64,000 bases of DNA from Dioscorea cayenensis subsp. rotundata (Eukaryota > Streptophyta > Magnoliopsida > Dioscoreales > Dioscoreaceae). Below the pieces are notes generated by a model, which saw nothing but the letters and a program-made list of their open reading frames with translations, did not search any database and had not been told where the DNA came from. The stretch lies in the NCBI RefSeq assembly GCF_009730915.1, contig NC_052480.1:23200419-23264418 (forward strand). Reading direction: 5' to 3'. Made by a program: the position numbers and the translations under genes. Below are positions 1 through 11,552 of the stretch, piece after piece (position 1 is the stretch's first letter; each line of letters starts with the position of its first letter).

Positions 1-2463
1 ATGAAAGAAAAATCTGAAGCATTCTCCAAGTTCAAGGAGTTTAAGGAGAAGATGGAGAATGAGCTCAACAAAAAAAGGTACGGTGTCTTCAGTCTCGACA
101 ATGGAAGAGAGTATCTCTCTCAAGAGTTTCATGTCTATCTGAAGGAGCATAGGATTCGAAGACAATTGACCTGCCCCAACACTCCACAGACAAAAATGGT
201 GTTCTTTGAAAGGAAGAATCGGCATATAGCAGGAGATATGCAGTATGCTACATGCCAAGAATGTGCGAGGGAGATTTTTGACTGAATGCATGAGAGCAAT
301 GAGCTCATATCATCAACCGGCTTCCACAAGAGAAGATGGGCTTTCTCTCTCCATTCCAAAGACTGTGGAATATCAAACCCTACGATGAAAGTCACTTTTA
401 AAGTCTTTGGATGTGTGTGTTATGTTTTTGTACTCGGATCATCTTCGTACCAAGTTCGACAAGAAGGCGGTACGATGCATCTTTGTTGGCTATGATGATG
501 AGAGAAAAGGATGGAGATGCTGTGATCCGGCGTCTGGACGCATCTACACATCCAGGAATGTGGTCTTTGATGAAGCTTCAGCTTGGTGGCCTTCAACAAA
601 TTCAGTTCAACCAAATATGAAGGAGACTGAGCCAATAGTCGAAGAACAGTTACAAGACCAAGTTCAAGCTCAAGAGATACCAACAACAACTGAAGAAGAC
701 ATAAGTCCAAGATCATCAAAGACCAAGAGTCCATGGAAGACAGGAGTTCATGGAGAAGTCGAAGAAGACTCTCAGGAAGAAATGCCTCCACCTTTAAGAA
801 GATCATCCAGGGGTAAGACATCCCAATCCTAAGTATGCAAATCTTTGCACTAATCATGGAAGTTGAAGAACCAACATCCTATCAAGAAGCGATTAAAAGT
901 GATAAAATGGAAGAAAGCAATGGAGGAAGAGATAGCGACTCTCAAGCAAAAATCGAGACGTGGGAGTTGGTGCCAAGGCCGGGAAGAAGTAAAACCAATC
1001 TCGGGTGCAAGTGGGTGTATAAGGTGAAAACTTCGAGCGAGATGGAACAATCGAAGGTACAAAGCTCGACTTGTGGCACGAGGATTCTGCATAGCAGTAT
1101 GGAATAGACTACGATGAGACATTCAGTCCAGTAGCAAAGATAACAACGAGTGCAGTACTATTGGCATTAAAGTGCAAGCAAAGGATGGAAGCTTTGGCGG
1201 ATGGATGTGAAGAATGCCTTCCTACATGGAGAGCTTGATAGAGACATCTACATGGATCAACCACAAGGATTTGAGAGCAAGGCTCATCCGGAGTATGTAT
1301 GCAAGCTCAAGAAAGCATTATATGGCTTAAAAGCGGGGCTCCAAGAGCATGGTATGGGAAAAATTGCAGAATTTCTTGTACAAAGTGGCTCTGAGGTTAA
1401 CAACATCAGATTCGAGCCTATTCAGTCGAGCACACGAGGAGGCAAGATGGCTATAATCTCTGGTGTATGTTGACGACCTCATCTTAACAGGAGATCTCAG
1501 CTGAAGAAATCCGATTGCACAAAGGAAAAATCTTTCAATCCGGTTCCGGATGAAGGAGCTTGGAGAATTAAAAGCATTTTACGGGGCTCGAAGTTGAGAA
1601 GACAAAGGAAGGTATGTTCCTATGTCAACAAAAAGTATGCAAAGGATCTACTAGAAACATATGGGATGTTGGAGTGCAAGCCACTATCTACACCAATGGA
1701 GCCCAACATCAAGCTTACGTGCGAGGAGAAGGGAAAGACTTGGAAAAATCCAAGGATGTATCGACAAGCGGTAGGTAGTCTTATCTATCTAACCCTTACT
1801 CAGTCGACTTGGCATATGCGATTGGAGAAGCAAGCCGTTACATGCAAAAATCCAAAGAAGCCACATTTGGAAAGCGAGTTCGGCGGATACTTGATATTTA
1901 AAAGGAACTACAGATTACGGTATTACGTATCGTAAAGGTGAAAGATGCCAAAATAGCCGGGTATTGCGTGCCGATTATCTTTGGGAGATTGTGACACGAG
2001 GCGATCGACTACAGGTTACATCTTCAGTTTGGGATCAGGAGCAGTGTCATGGTGCAGTAAGAGGCAAGCTACCGTATCTCTCTCCACCACCGAAGCCGAG
2101 TATAGAGCAGCAGCTATGGCAGCACAAGAAAGCACGTGGTTGATGCAGTTGCTAAAGGATCTTCACCAACCGATTGAACAGGTAATACTTCATTGTGATA
2201 ACAGGTCAGCAGTATGTCTAGCAGAAAATCCAATGTTTCATGCAAGGACAAAGCATATTGAGGTACACTACCACTTCCTAAGAGAAAAAGTGTTGCAAGG
2301 TGAGATCCACATGAAGCTGACGCCCACAGAAGAGCAAGTTGCTGATATCTTCACTAAAAGTCTCAGCACAAAGAAATTTGAAGATTTACGTGCACAGTTA
2401 GGGATACTCAGGAAAGCATCAATTCAAGAGAAGTCGGTGCTGAGGGGGAGTGATAAAGTATGA
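1..2463 (+). mobile_element. Ty1/copia retrotransposon pol remnant (integrase, RT, RNase H)
   Basis: Decayed polyprotein read in several frames. Positions 1-285 match the end of a copia integrase core, with an LDNGREY motif (catalytic D) and the E-R-K-N-R block near 210. Positions 407-600 carry the conserved stretch before RT, ending in a SGRIYTSRNVVFDE motif. RT starts near 860-1040 (ETWELVPRP, CKWVYKVK), continues at 1201 ([26 protein letters not shown]) and keeps the YVDD active site at about 1464-1475. RNase H and the C-terminus lie at 1981-2463 ([37 protein letters not shown]). Gag, protease and the 5' LTR lie outside the window. At least six frame changes or stops make this a non-functional copy. 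The integrase-before-RT order is diagnostic of Ty1/copia rather than Ty3. Confidence 0.95.
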
Positions 2464-2796
2464 AGCTTCTAGAAGAAGCTTGAGACCTCCATCACCGACT
2501 TCAGCCTTTCTTGAAGCTTCTCACACCAACTCAATCAGTTGCACCGCCATATTAGAAGCATCATGAAACTTTCCTTTAACCGACTTAACACCCTATAAAT
2601 ACATGTTCTCCATTGCTAATGATACAATGAAGAAGCAAGAAAGCTAATTGAGCTAAAGCAAGAGTGAGAGTGAGTGCTAAGAGTGAGAGTGAGTATAGTG
2701 TGAGAAAAATTAGAGTGAGAGAAAGAGAGTGTCTTATAAAATATTTTGAATAATTAATAAAATTAAGTTCCATATATTCTCTCTCCACTCAACAAT
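2451..2796 (+). repeat. Copia 3' LTR with preceding polypurine tract
   Basis: A purine-rich TGAGGGGGAG at 2441-2450, overlapping the end of pol, fits a copia polypurine tract. The LTR would start with TG at 2451. It contains a TATA-like CTATAAATA at about 2593-2601, as expected of an LTR promoter, followed by GAGTGAGAGT-type simple repeats at 2660-2730. The right border is uncertain: a CA near 2796 is one candidate and another CA lies near 2809. The 5' LTR is not in the window, so the border cannot be confirmed by comparison. Confidence 0.6.
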
Positions 2797-3229
2797 CAAC
2801 ACCATATCCAGACTCCAAAGAACCAAATGCCTTCATAGAAACATATCTCCGCGCAACAATCTCACCACCACCACCACCACCAACTGATTAAAATTAATAA
2901 TCAGAAAACTTACTCAGCGGGAGGGAAGAAGCCGATCAGGGAAAAACCAAGGAGTGAGAACCTGCATCAAAGTATAACCCAAGACAATCAATGGATGGCG
3001 AATTGAGAGAAGAGTAAGAAGAAGGGGAAGGGGAAGGAGAAGAGAGAAGAAACCTCCTCAGCGGAGCAACGAGTGGAGAAGTGGGTGATGGGCCTGATGG
3101 CTGCGAAGCCGCGCGGGGCTCGTTCTCTTGAGAGAGACAACGTTGATAATTAGGGCAAGGCGACGGCAAGAGCAGTGGTAGGAGCCGCGCTTGTCGGGAG
3201 TTAGGGCGCACGAGAGAGAGAAAGAGAGA
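2797..3229. other. Segment between copia LTR and CACTA end; GC-rich patch
   Basis: There is a CCA/CAC run at about 2862-2882, then a purine-rich GA/GGAAGG stretch and a GC-rich patch at 3050-3200, ending in GAGAGA repeats near 3210-3240. No open frame here matches a protein I know. It is probably interior of the CACTA-like element whose right end follows. Confidence 0.4.
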
Positions 3230-3397
3230 GTGAGTGAGAGAGGTTTTTTAATTATTTTTAAAATAAAATTAATGTAGAGGGGGTTTGAGTAAACCGGTTC
3301 TAAAAACATAGGGAAAAAATATCATGTTTCATTATAGAGGGGATTTTTTTAAACCCCCTCTATTTCACTGCCTCTAAAACCCAAAAGTGATGTAGTG
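3230..3397. mobile_element. Right end of a CACTA (En/Spm-like) DNA transposon
   Basis: The segment ends in TGTAGTG at 3391-3397, the complement of the CACTACA terminus of CACTA transposons. Inside it, the motif GAGGGGGTTT and its complement AAACCCCCTC recur (about 3277-3292, 3336-3364), as in the subterminal repeat arrays of this superfamily. The left end is not found here. The copia element may have inserted into this transposon, with the left end lying upstream of the window. No transposase was recognised. Confidence 0.5.
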
Positions 3398-3491
3398 TGA
3401 AGTGGTGTAAAAATAAGCATTCAATCTAATCCTAAGAAACAATGCTACAACGTCTGCAAATAGAATTCTAGAAAAAGTATCACTATGAGGT

Positions 3492-5696
3492 TGTAATGTT
3501 TGTAAAATTTTTCCAGCTTTGACTAGAAACTTTGACCAAGTTGGTTGAATGTTTTTGACCGCCAACATGCTTCCCCACATGCTTGGCTTTATTCCCTGAT
3601 TTCTTGGGCATGATTAAAGTTAATCATGCTTGGGTTGGCATGATTGGAGGTGAATGATTGTGAGCCAAAATATCTCTTCAAAGCTTCATTCTTCTCTTCC
3701 TTTTCCTGCATCAAGCTAGACCATTCTCTTGGAAGCTCTGACAACTGAAAGCAACCTTCTCCGGCAACTCTTCGGCTAGTGTAGATGTAGGCGCCTTGCC
3801 TTGTGAGTTATATTTGGCTCTTGAATCTTGGTTTTCTATCTAAAGTTTTCCTAGCCTCTTAATTAGGGAGATAATCCTTCTTGAATTTGTGTTTGTTCAT
3901 ATGTTATAGCCTGGTGTTAAGCTTGATCCTTGTCTTGACTAAGCTTTGTTTAATTATTTTAGCATGTTACGTCTGAGATTTTACTTGAGTTGGTCTTTCA
4001 TGTTTTGGAGTGTGTTTGTCATTTTGAATTATTATGTGTGCATGCTGTAACATGGAGATTGATGGAACCTGCAACCCTATTTTGTTATGATTTTTAATTA
4101 TCTCCCTTGATTTTGTAAGCATGTCTGATTTTTTTTTTTTTTTTTGTTAGTTTAGTTCACTTGTATTCATGTGTATGCTTGCATTTCAGTTTTTCTTTTA
4201 AAAATCATGTTGCGTTGGAAATTAGAAGCCTGCAAAGCATGTCTCCCTGAATTTAGTTATTTAGATTTTTTTTACACGTATTTACACATATTTTATATAT
4301 ATATATTTATTTATACAACATGCTATTAGTGCTCTTAATTTAATTTAGTCTTTAGTTATGGATCTAAATCCATATTAATGTGCTTAAGTTTGGCATTTTG
4401 AGAGTGAAAGCATGCCATCAGAATGTTGAGTTTCTTTTGGTGTTTAGTTTTTATTGTTTTAATTTCTTTTTATGATCAAACAATTATTGATGTTCTGGAA
4501 GATAATTTTGGCCTTAATGCTTGTGTTTTACTGGTTGGTGTTTAAGTTAAGGTTGTAATATTTGTTTATGCTTCTTTTGATGTGCATGGTTGTTCTGTTT
4601 CCTTGCTAACCTTGAAGTCTTTTAATTGTTGGGTTAGCTCGGGCTGTAATTGCAAGTTAAAACCCAGCCCAAGTCTTGCAAATCTAAGTTAGCTTTTTTT
4701 GTTGGGTTTGATTTCGGTAGAGAATCTTAGTGCGTGGGACGTGGTGAACCCGTCAGTGTAGCTCGGAGCCAGGTAGGCTCTCGCACCGTATAATTCTGTA
4801 TTTGTGTGTGACTAATTATTTATTTAAATAATGTTGTTTTTGCAATATTTATTCATATCTTATTTATTATTCTGTATTTATTATCTATTTAATTACTTAA
4901 GTTATTTATTTGTCAAGTGATTTATTCGGTATTTTCTCAATCTGTATTCTGTATTTCTGCGGTTTTAGTACATCTCCATTCCTGGCTCACCTAGCTAGGA
5001 GGAGCAAGTCCTAGCCATGTTCACATGTTTTCTGTAGTAGTGCTACCGGACATGCGTGTCTGTTCCGACTTCGGTCGAATATCCAGCTCTGGCTGTTGAT
5101 ATTATGTTCTGTTCCGACTTCATAGTCAATCCGTCCTCATGATGTTGATTTCTGTTATCTGTCAGGGAGATGTACATGTCTGTTTTTCTGCGTGTTTTCT
5201 GCATTTTCTAATTATTTCTGTATTCTGTCTGAATTATTAATTATTCTGTTATATCTGTATTATTCTGTTATTTTTCTGCGATCCTACTGGGCCTTTGTGG
5301 CTCATGTACTCTGTAATTTTTTTCTTCCACAGGAGAATATCAAACTTAGGGTCAGTGGGTTATTCTGGGGCTTCTTCTGTAGTTGTGACTTGTCAGTACC
5401 TGTTCTTTAAGGTTGTGAACCTTGTATGCTATTTTATTCTGTATGAGTGAGACTTGTATCATGTTTGTGTATTTTGGCATGTAAGCTACTTGTGTACTCT
5501 GTAGAACTGTCATAGTCCGTATCTGTATTATCCATGTTTCTGCGACTCTATCTGTAGTCGATATTATTGTTTCTGTTCTGCTTGTTAGGTTGACTCTGAC
5601 CAGGTCAAATTTGAGGCCTTGCACCCCGTGGAGCCCGGTCCCATTGGATGCGGCCGATCTGTCAGTGGACCCGGTTTGTTGAACTGGGGCGTGACA
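3492..5696 (+). mobile_element. Probable solo LTR of a Ty3-type retrotransposon
   Basis: A 2.2-kb T-rich segment begins TGTAATG and ends GGGGCGTGACA, so its termini are TGT...ACA. It is flanked by an exact 5-bp duplication GAGGT (3487-3491 and 5697-5701). The GGGGCGTGACA terminus and the TTGAC-rich beginning resemble long LTRs of chromovirus-type Ty3 elements. No protein-coding domain, primer-binding site or polypurine tract is seen inside, which fits a solo LTR left by recombination. The orientation is inferred from the terminus. A 5-bp match can occur by chance, so the left border is less certain than the right. Confidence 0.55.
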
Positions 5697-5701
5697 GAGG
5701 T

Positions 5702-6375
5702 ATTGAATAATGCATGACTTGCAAGCATCCATTAGAATCAGGAGAACAGAGAGACAGATAGGCAGGGTTTTCATGGAAATCTAAAATAACATTGCTTGTA
5801 ACTTATAAATCGCATAAAGCTTTATCTAGCCTTTAATATTTTAATATGAATTAATTTTTTTTATTGATATGAGTGTGCTTGTCCTTTGGCTGATTCAGTA
5901 GCCACTAGAAAGAGATTCTAAAAAGCCATGCATATTGATCAACCTCAATCATGATCCACTTCCACCATATTATCATGCATTGACCAAAATAGTAAAAATC
6001 ATGATATGACTAGGATTTACTCCGTGATCGAACGGTTGATAAGTGAGGAGTTAGATACCGTCAGGACATCTGACGGCTGTAAGAGACTAGCCGCCATTTA
6101 AGGCTATGGAGGATGAAGTGACGTGAGCCCCTCTCTTTCTGCACCATGAAAAAGACATGCTTTGATTACTATTTCGTCTTCTATCAACTCCATTCTTCTC
6201 CTTCTTCTTCTTCTTCTTCTTCTTCTTCTTCTCTCTCTTTGTGTAACATGATTAAAGATCACAAATGAAGAAATTACAAACTTGCGCAATAATTAATTAA
6301 ACTGCAACTAATTAAAACTACTGAAATATTGTTATTCATTAATATATTATACATGAACTTTCTATGAAGAATTAA
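5702..6375. other. Intergenic region 3' of the PADRE gene, with (CTT)n microsatellite
   Basis: No gene recognised. A CTT/TTC trinucleotide run lies at about 6200-6232. The rest is AT-rich and presumably contains the 3'UTR and polyadenylation region of the minus-strand gene that ends at 6376. Confidence 0.6.
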
Positions 6376-7155
6376 TCAACTTGGAGTAGTACTAGTACAA
6401 CTTATAGCAGTTACAGCAGCAGAAGCAGCAGGCTTGAATATCTTGCTCTTATTCTTCTTCTTTCTTCTCTTAATCCTACTGAAAACTTTAACACGGCCAG
6501 CTGCTGATCTCTTATAATTACTCTCAGTGGAACTCTCTTTAATGGTTTCAAGCTTGGGTTTCCAATGCTTAGACTTACACCTCACAAGCTGCTTGTAATC
6601 CTTCTCAAGCTCAACAGTGCTGCAAACTCTCAAAACCTCTCTTTTCTTCTTCTCATCATCCTCTTGCTTCAATACCATCTTCTCCAAGAACTCATCCGAA
6701 ACTCTCACCTGAAGAGAACCGGAATCCGTTTTCTTGATATCAAATGGTCTCAAGGGTGTGATGACAGGGCAAGCAAGGGATGAAACGAGATTGAGGAAGG
6801 AGAGGTCGGAGTGAAAGAAGGTGGCAGGGAGAAGGAGGTAGCTATGGCCACGCTTGAGGAGTTCCGCCGGAGAAAGGGTTGGGACCCGTTGCCCGATAAA
6901 GAAGCTATCGGATCTACACACTAAATGGAACGGGTTCTCACTCATTAGATCCGCTACCGAGACGGGTTTGTCGTAGACCCGAACCCGACAGTCGGATCCG
7001 ATAACACGAATAACACGAGACTTGCCCCGTCGGCGGCGGTGGTGGTGGTCGTCGTCGTCGTCATCGACGTCGTTGTTGTAGGTCTTGCATGGAGCTCCGG
7101 TGAGGTGGAAGCACAAAGGGATAGCTGATTGGAGTGAGAGAAATTTGAATCCCAT
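6376..7155 (-). CDS. DUF4228 (PADRE) domain protein, single exon
   Basis: A 259-aa intronless protein that starts MGFKFLSLQ, in the position of the MGN-type start common in this family. An acidic/His/Arg run (residues about 30-43) precedes the PADRE core: RVIRVIGSDCRVRVYDKPV, then ADLMSENPFHLVCRSDSFFI and GQRVPTLSPAELL-type residues, ending in a hydrophobic LLLPATFF segment. The C-terminus is strongly basic (RIKRRKKKNKSK near residue 230), which suggests nuclear targeting. PADRE genes are plant-specific, of unknown biochemistry and often stress- or pathogen-responsive; that is family knowledge and is not shown here. The start is supported by family alignment and by the AT-rich DNA upstream. 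Confidence 0.9.
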   Translation of the reverse strand: MGFKFLSLQSAIPLCFHLTGAPCKTYNNDVDDDDDDHHHRRRRGKSRVIRVIGSDCRVRVYDKPVSVADLMSENPFHLVCRSDSFFIGQRVPTLSPAELLKRGHSYLLLPATFFHSDLSFLNLVSSLACPVITPLRPFDIKKTDSGSLQVRVSDEFLEKMVLKQEDDEKKKREVLRVCSTVELEKDYKQLVRCKSKHWKPKLETIKESSTESNYKRSAAGRVKVFSRIKRRKKKNKSKIFKPAASAAVTAISCTSTTPS

Positions 7156-7191
7156 GTTGGAAATGTGGGATGATTGATAGGTTTAATTGGT

Positions 7192-7212
7192 TTGTTATAT
7201 ATATATTTTTAA
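7192..7212 (-). promoter_or_regulatory. Candidate TATA element of the PADRE gene
   Basis: The complement reads TTAAAAATATATATATAACA about 40-55 bases upstream of the ATG at 7155. It is the nearest TATA-like tract, but the implied 5'UTR would be very short, so a more distal start site is possible. Confidence 0.3.
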
Positions 7213-9020
7213 AGGTAGTAGTAGTTTGATTGCAAGGTGGTCGTTGCATAGAAAGGTAGTAGTAGTAGTAGTGGTGGAGATAAGATAAGGGATGGTTTAC
7301 TATTATTCTTAATGATTTGATTAGTCTAGTTGTTGCTTTTTTTTTTCTTTTCAACGGTTTACTCGAGTGGTGTTGGATTAACACCTTACGTTTAAAAGAA
7401 AATAAATAAAGATTATCAACAAATAAATAAATATGGATGATTAATTAGAATATGACAGATATAAGATAAAAATGGAGAAGATAAGAGGGGTAGATGAGAG
7501 TAGAAAAAAAATATAAACATGATAAATTCAAATCTTATTATGATATAATATAAATTCTATGTAAATTAATAAAATTATATATAAGTATATATGAAAAATA
7601 GCAAATGGCGATTTGGTGTATTGGTATAGATCTTGTGCGTAAGGTCTTTCTTGGCAAGTTTGAACTTTAGGTCGTGCAAGATAAGAGCACAAATGTTATA
7701 GAGCTTGTGTTTGCACTATTTAGAATGTAAGGAGAACATATAGGTGTTATAGGCCTTGCATTTTGGGTTCCTTATATAGGATGTGATTGAAATATACTCG
7801 ACTTCAACAAAATCGGCATTCAAAGACTTTAATCTTATCTTTTAATGAGCTTCTTGCCCCCTAAGCTTCAGATTGGATGAATTATGATTGAAAGAGTCAA
7901 TTATGGATGTTTAATAACCCCCCATGTGGGGCAGGTTAACACAAAGAGGTCTACCATGTGCTCTCGAGATAATATATCATGTACTATAATCCCAAAATAT
8001 TAAAACCCCATGCCATACAACTTTGGAAGAGTAGAGAATGCAATTTTTCTCGCAGAAACCCACACTAAGACTCAATGGACAATAGTCTAGAGTATTGGGT
8101 ACCTAATAAACAGTGCATCATGAACAATACATGAGGGCGGGTTTTGACCCTAATGTCTAAGCAAGTATCGGTCAAGTGAACGATTATATATTGTTATTAT
8201 ATATATTTTTGTTAATCAGTTTGAATTTGAATTTTATTGAAAAAATAATAATTAATATTGAAATGGTGTTTTGCTCTCTCCTGCACCCCCGACTGGGGCT
8301 CTTTTTGGATTCCTTCTATTTTGTTTTGTTGATGTCCTTTGTCTATTCTTTTGCTCTCTTTCTATTCTTGTTGTTTTGCATGGGTGATCTTTGTAATTTT
8401 GTTTCTTCGTTTGGTCTAGTTTGTGGGGGTTTTTTCCTTTTTTTTATTGTTTGTTTATTGTTATTTTCACCGGTGTTCCCTGGTGGCTAATTGCTGATGG
8501 TTATCATTAGGTTGTTAGTTTCTTTTTAATGATATTTTGGGTGATTTATCCAATTTTTTTAATTTTAATTTTTAGATTTTATTGAAAAAAAATTAATATC
8601 ATTCACTAAACGTTATTTCAGGAATTTTTTTAAATAATAAAATTTGGGTCAAACAAAAGGCGGGTGAAATGAAAAAATGTTTCTTCTCCTTTTAAGCACC
8701 ACGTGATCGAGTACTTGGACTAAAATGAAAACCGTGTGAAACTGAAGATTAAGTGTTTTATTTTTCTTAAAAACAAATATATATATATATATATATATTT
8801 TATATTTTATAAAAGAATTGGCAAGAATTCTTCTCAATAAATTATCATTTATTTATTTTATTAAAAAAAAATTTGCAAGAGAGAGTGAAAAACTTCTTCC
8901 ATGTCCTCACAAACATCACAAATAAAGAATCAAAATATAGAAAATAATAATATTGTTAGATGAGTTTATCAAATCCAAAAACTAAAATTTATATTTTTCT
9001 TCAAAAAAAAATATAAAAAA
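7213..9020. other. AT-rich intergenic DNA, with a possible LINE 3'-end relic
   Basis: No gene recognised. The complement carries a trinucleotide run at 7257-7276. At about 8270-8565 the sequence resembles the 3' tail of a plant LINE: a stop-rich coding relic, then ...GGTGATTTATCCAATTTTTTT, compared with GGTTTATCCAC plus poly(A) at the ends of the two LINEs found elsewhere in the window. A TA microsatellite lies at about 8779-8800. Confidence 0.35.
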
Positions 9021-9375
9021 ATTGCAGTTTCACAAAGTTACAAAAAAAATGCTTTTATTTTTTATTTTTAAAATATGCGTTTTATTCAGTTAAAAAAATG
9101 AAAAGATATATCAATTCTTACTTAACAGTGTTACACCCACTTGATGTTAATCCCTATTCATGTGTTTTATTCAGTTAACTTAGAATAATATTTTTTATAG
9201 TTAATTCTAATTAATTTTTATACTTTTTAATGGAATATTTTAGAAAAAAATACAAAATGGAGATTTAAGTGAATTGCCGAAATTACTTTTCCTTATTTTT
9301 AACCGAATAAAACACATTCTTTAAATTAAAAATAAAAAATAAAAATACCAATTTTTTTAAGTGTGTAACACCACA
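9021..9375. mobile_element. Foldback/MITE-like inverted-repeat element
   Basis: The left arm (about 9021-9100) and the complement of the right arm (about 9290-9375) align over some 70 bases. Shared blocks are TTTTATTTTTTATTTTTAA, then a GTTTTATTC(A/G)GTTAAAAA stretch, and a degenerate GTTAC near the outer edge. The centre is AT-rich with no coding capacity. The arms are imperfect and no convincing target duplication was found, so this may be an old MITE or a palindromic AT-rich repeat. Confidence 0.4.
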
Positions 9376-10272
9376 TGATTTTTGTTGTAATTTTTTAATT
9401 AAAAAAAAGAAACTACATAAACAGACAAAAACACGTGATGAACAAGACTAAATTTAAGAAGCGCATGCAAGTCTCAATCCTCTTGAATTAAAAGAACAAA
9501 AGAGTATCTAGAATTAGCAGCGCACACAGCACCATTATTTCACATATGTTCTCCACAGCCGACTTATGTAAACAAAAGGACATGCATGAATGATCAAATA
9601 GAAAAACATGACCAATTCCAACTTCTCCTGTTGGTTTTTTTTTTTTTACCAGTCAAAGGATTCAGTTTGATTTCTCTTTCTTCTTTTTTCTACCGTCTTA
9701 TATCAACTAAATGAATTAATGAGGAATGCCTTTGACTAGCAAGCGGCAAGTTCCACTTTGAAAGTTGGTACAGTGGAAACAAAGTTGATAGTCTGGTTAT
9801 GAAAACGTTTAAGATAGAAAATAAAATTAAAAACACCAAAAAGATGTGCGCATATGTTGCCTATATCATCAAAAAAATATATATATATATATATAATATA
9901 ATAAAATAACTTAACGGTGTTCATATAGTTTCAAAATTGACCAATCATGACCTGTAATTTGCATAGTTAAGATGCCAATGTGAGGATTCACGGGATGTAT
10001 TCCCTGACCCTGTCTTCGAATAAGGATTCGAAAAAAAAAAAAAATTTTGTTCTCATCCCCGTGGGATTACCAGGGTTCAGGGATTTTTTATCCCTGATTA
10101 TTTTTATATTTATTAAACACATCAAATATATTATATATATTATTAAAATTATATATTCAAGGACGAAGATTCCCCATTCCCGACCCTGTCAAGAATCATC
10201 CTGGCCTCCAATGGTGGGAACAAGAAAATTTATAAAAATAAAAATTTAATTATAATTAAAAAATAATCCATA
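9376..10272. other. AT-rich intergenic DNA with a possible diverged hAT-like fragment
   Basis: No gene recognised. At about 9970-10215, runs such as CATCCCCGTGGG, GATTCCCCATTCCCGACCCTG and GGGATTTTTTATCCCTG resemble the internal texture of the GC-rich hAT element that follows. Clear terminal repeats were not found. A TA run lies at about 9876-9893. Confidence 0.3.
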
Positions 10273-10280
10273 CCAGGACC

Positions 10281-11045
10281 TAGGGATGTCAATGAGCCCC
10301 GGCCCCGATGGGGAACCCGATTCCCCGACCCGTCGGGGCCGGGGTCGGGGAATTTTTTCGGGGGTCGGGGCCGGGGCCAGGGGCATGAAAAAATTCCCCG
10401 TCGGGGTCGGGGCCGGGGTCGGGGAATACCCTCCCCGCCCCGCCCCGGCCCCGAAATAATAAATATTTAATTTATATATATATATATATTATAAATATGA
10501 AATATCTAAATAAAAATTAAACAAAATAGACATATTTAATATTTAATATTTAATAAATTTATTTAATATTTAATAAATTTATTTAATATTCTATTTAAAT
10601 ATATTTTATCTATTTAAGTTAATGGATTATGTTTATTTAAATGGATTAAGTTAAGGAATTAAAATATTTTAAATGCAATTTTTTTATTTAATTTCTAAAA
10701 TAGACATATTTTTAATTATTTACGAGTTTAGGTATAACGGTAATTGTTATACCGGTTTTAAGTGTTTTTTAGGAAAATGGCATAATTATTCCCATTTTCA
10801 TAGGATTTTCAAAAAAAGGGTAAAATAAATCCCGTTAATAATATAAATTTTAAATTAAATAATAATAATAATTTAATTTATTAGTCGGGGTCGGGGAATC
10901 CCCAAAACTGAAAAATCCCCGCGGCGACGGGGACGGAAAAAAAAAATCCCCGTATTCGGATTCGGGGCCGGAGATAGGGGTGGAAAATCGGGGCCGGGGC
11001 CGGGGAATGTATCCCCCGGTAAATCCCCGCCCCGTTGACATCCTA
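10281..11045. mobile_element. Non-autonomous hAT element with 8-bp target duplication
   Basis: The element begins TAGGGATGTCAATG and its right end, read on the complement, begins TAGGATGTCAACGGGG, giving short terminal inverted repeats. Flanking copies of CCAGGACC (10273-10280 and 11046-11053) form an exact 8-bp target duplication, the hAT hallmark. The subterminal regions are dense in GGGGCCGGGG and its complement (10300-10455 and 10885-11038) around an AT-rich core. It is 765 bp long and has no transposase, so it depends on an autonomous hAT elsewhere. Confidence 0.85.
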
Positions 11046-11053
11046 CCAGGACC

Positions 11054-11552
11054 TAAATCGTGGTCACAAGTAATTTTGATGGGATTTTATAAAGAATTTG
11101 ACAAAATCAAAGCTCTTTTTGGTCATCTACGAGAGTTTATCAGGTCCTCATCTGTTTTAATAAATCCCAGAAGGAAAGAAAGAATTGTGAAGACAGTGAA
11201 GCATATATGAGTAACAGAAAAGCTGTCTCTAGTTTACATTACTGAAAATCTAACTTAAAAAAACAACAGTTTGTTACATGCTCTCTAAATTATCTCAAGT
11301 ACGCTGGCAATCACTGAGCCTGTAGAGAGGCATCATCACACTGCGATTGACTTATTGGAGATGTAAATAAACCAATGTCTCTTCAAACTAACAGAAAAAC
11401 AGCGAAGAAAAAAATAAGAAGAACAACCAAAACAAAAAGGATATATAAGAAGTTCAGGTGAGTCTAGTGATAACTTAAATCCTCAAAAGTTCTCCCTCCC
11501 TCATGCTTGAACCTACGTGAATTTAACTCAACCATTGTTAATGAAACTTTGA
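11054..11552. other. Intergenic region and 3'UTR of Tudor-SN
   Basis: The short stretch between the hAT element and the Tudor-SN stop codon is AT-rich. It presumably contains the Tudor-SN 3'UTR on the minus strand. No separate gene was recognised. Confidence 0.5.

Noticed and set aside
6104-6289. Minus-strand frame encoding a long poly-Arg run
   Set aside because: It is a translated CTT/AAG-type microsatellite with no conserved flanks.
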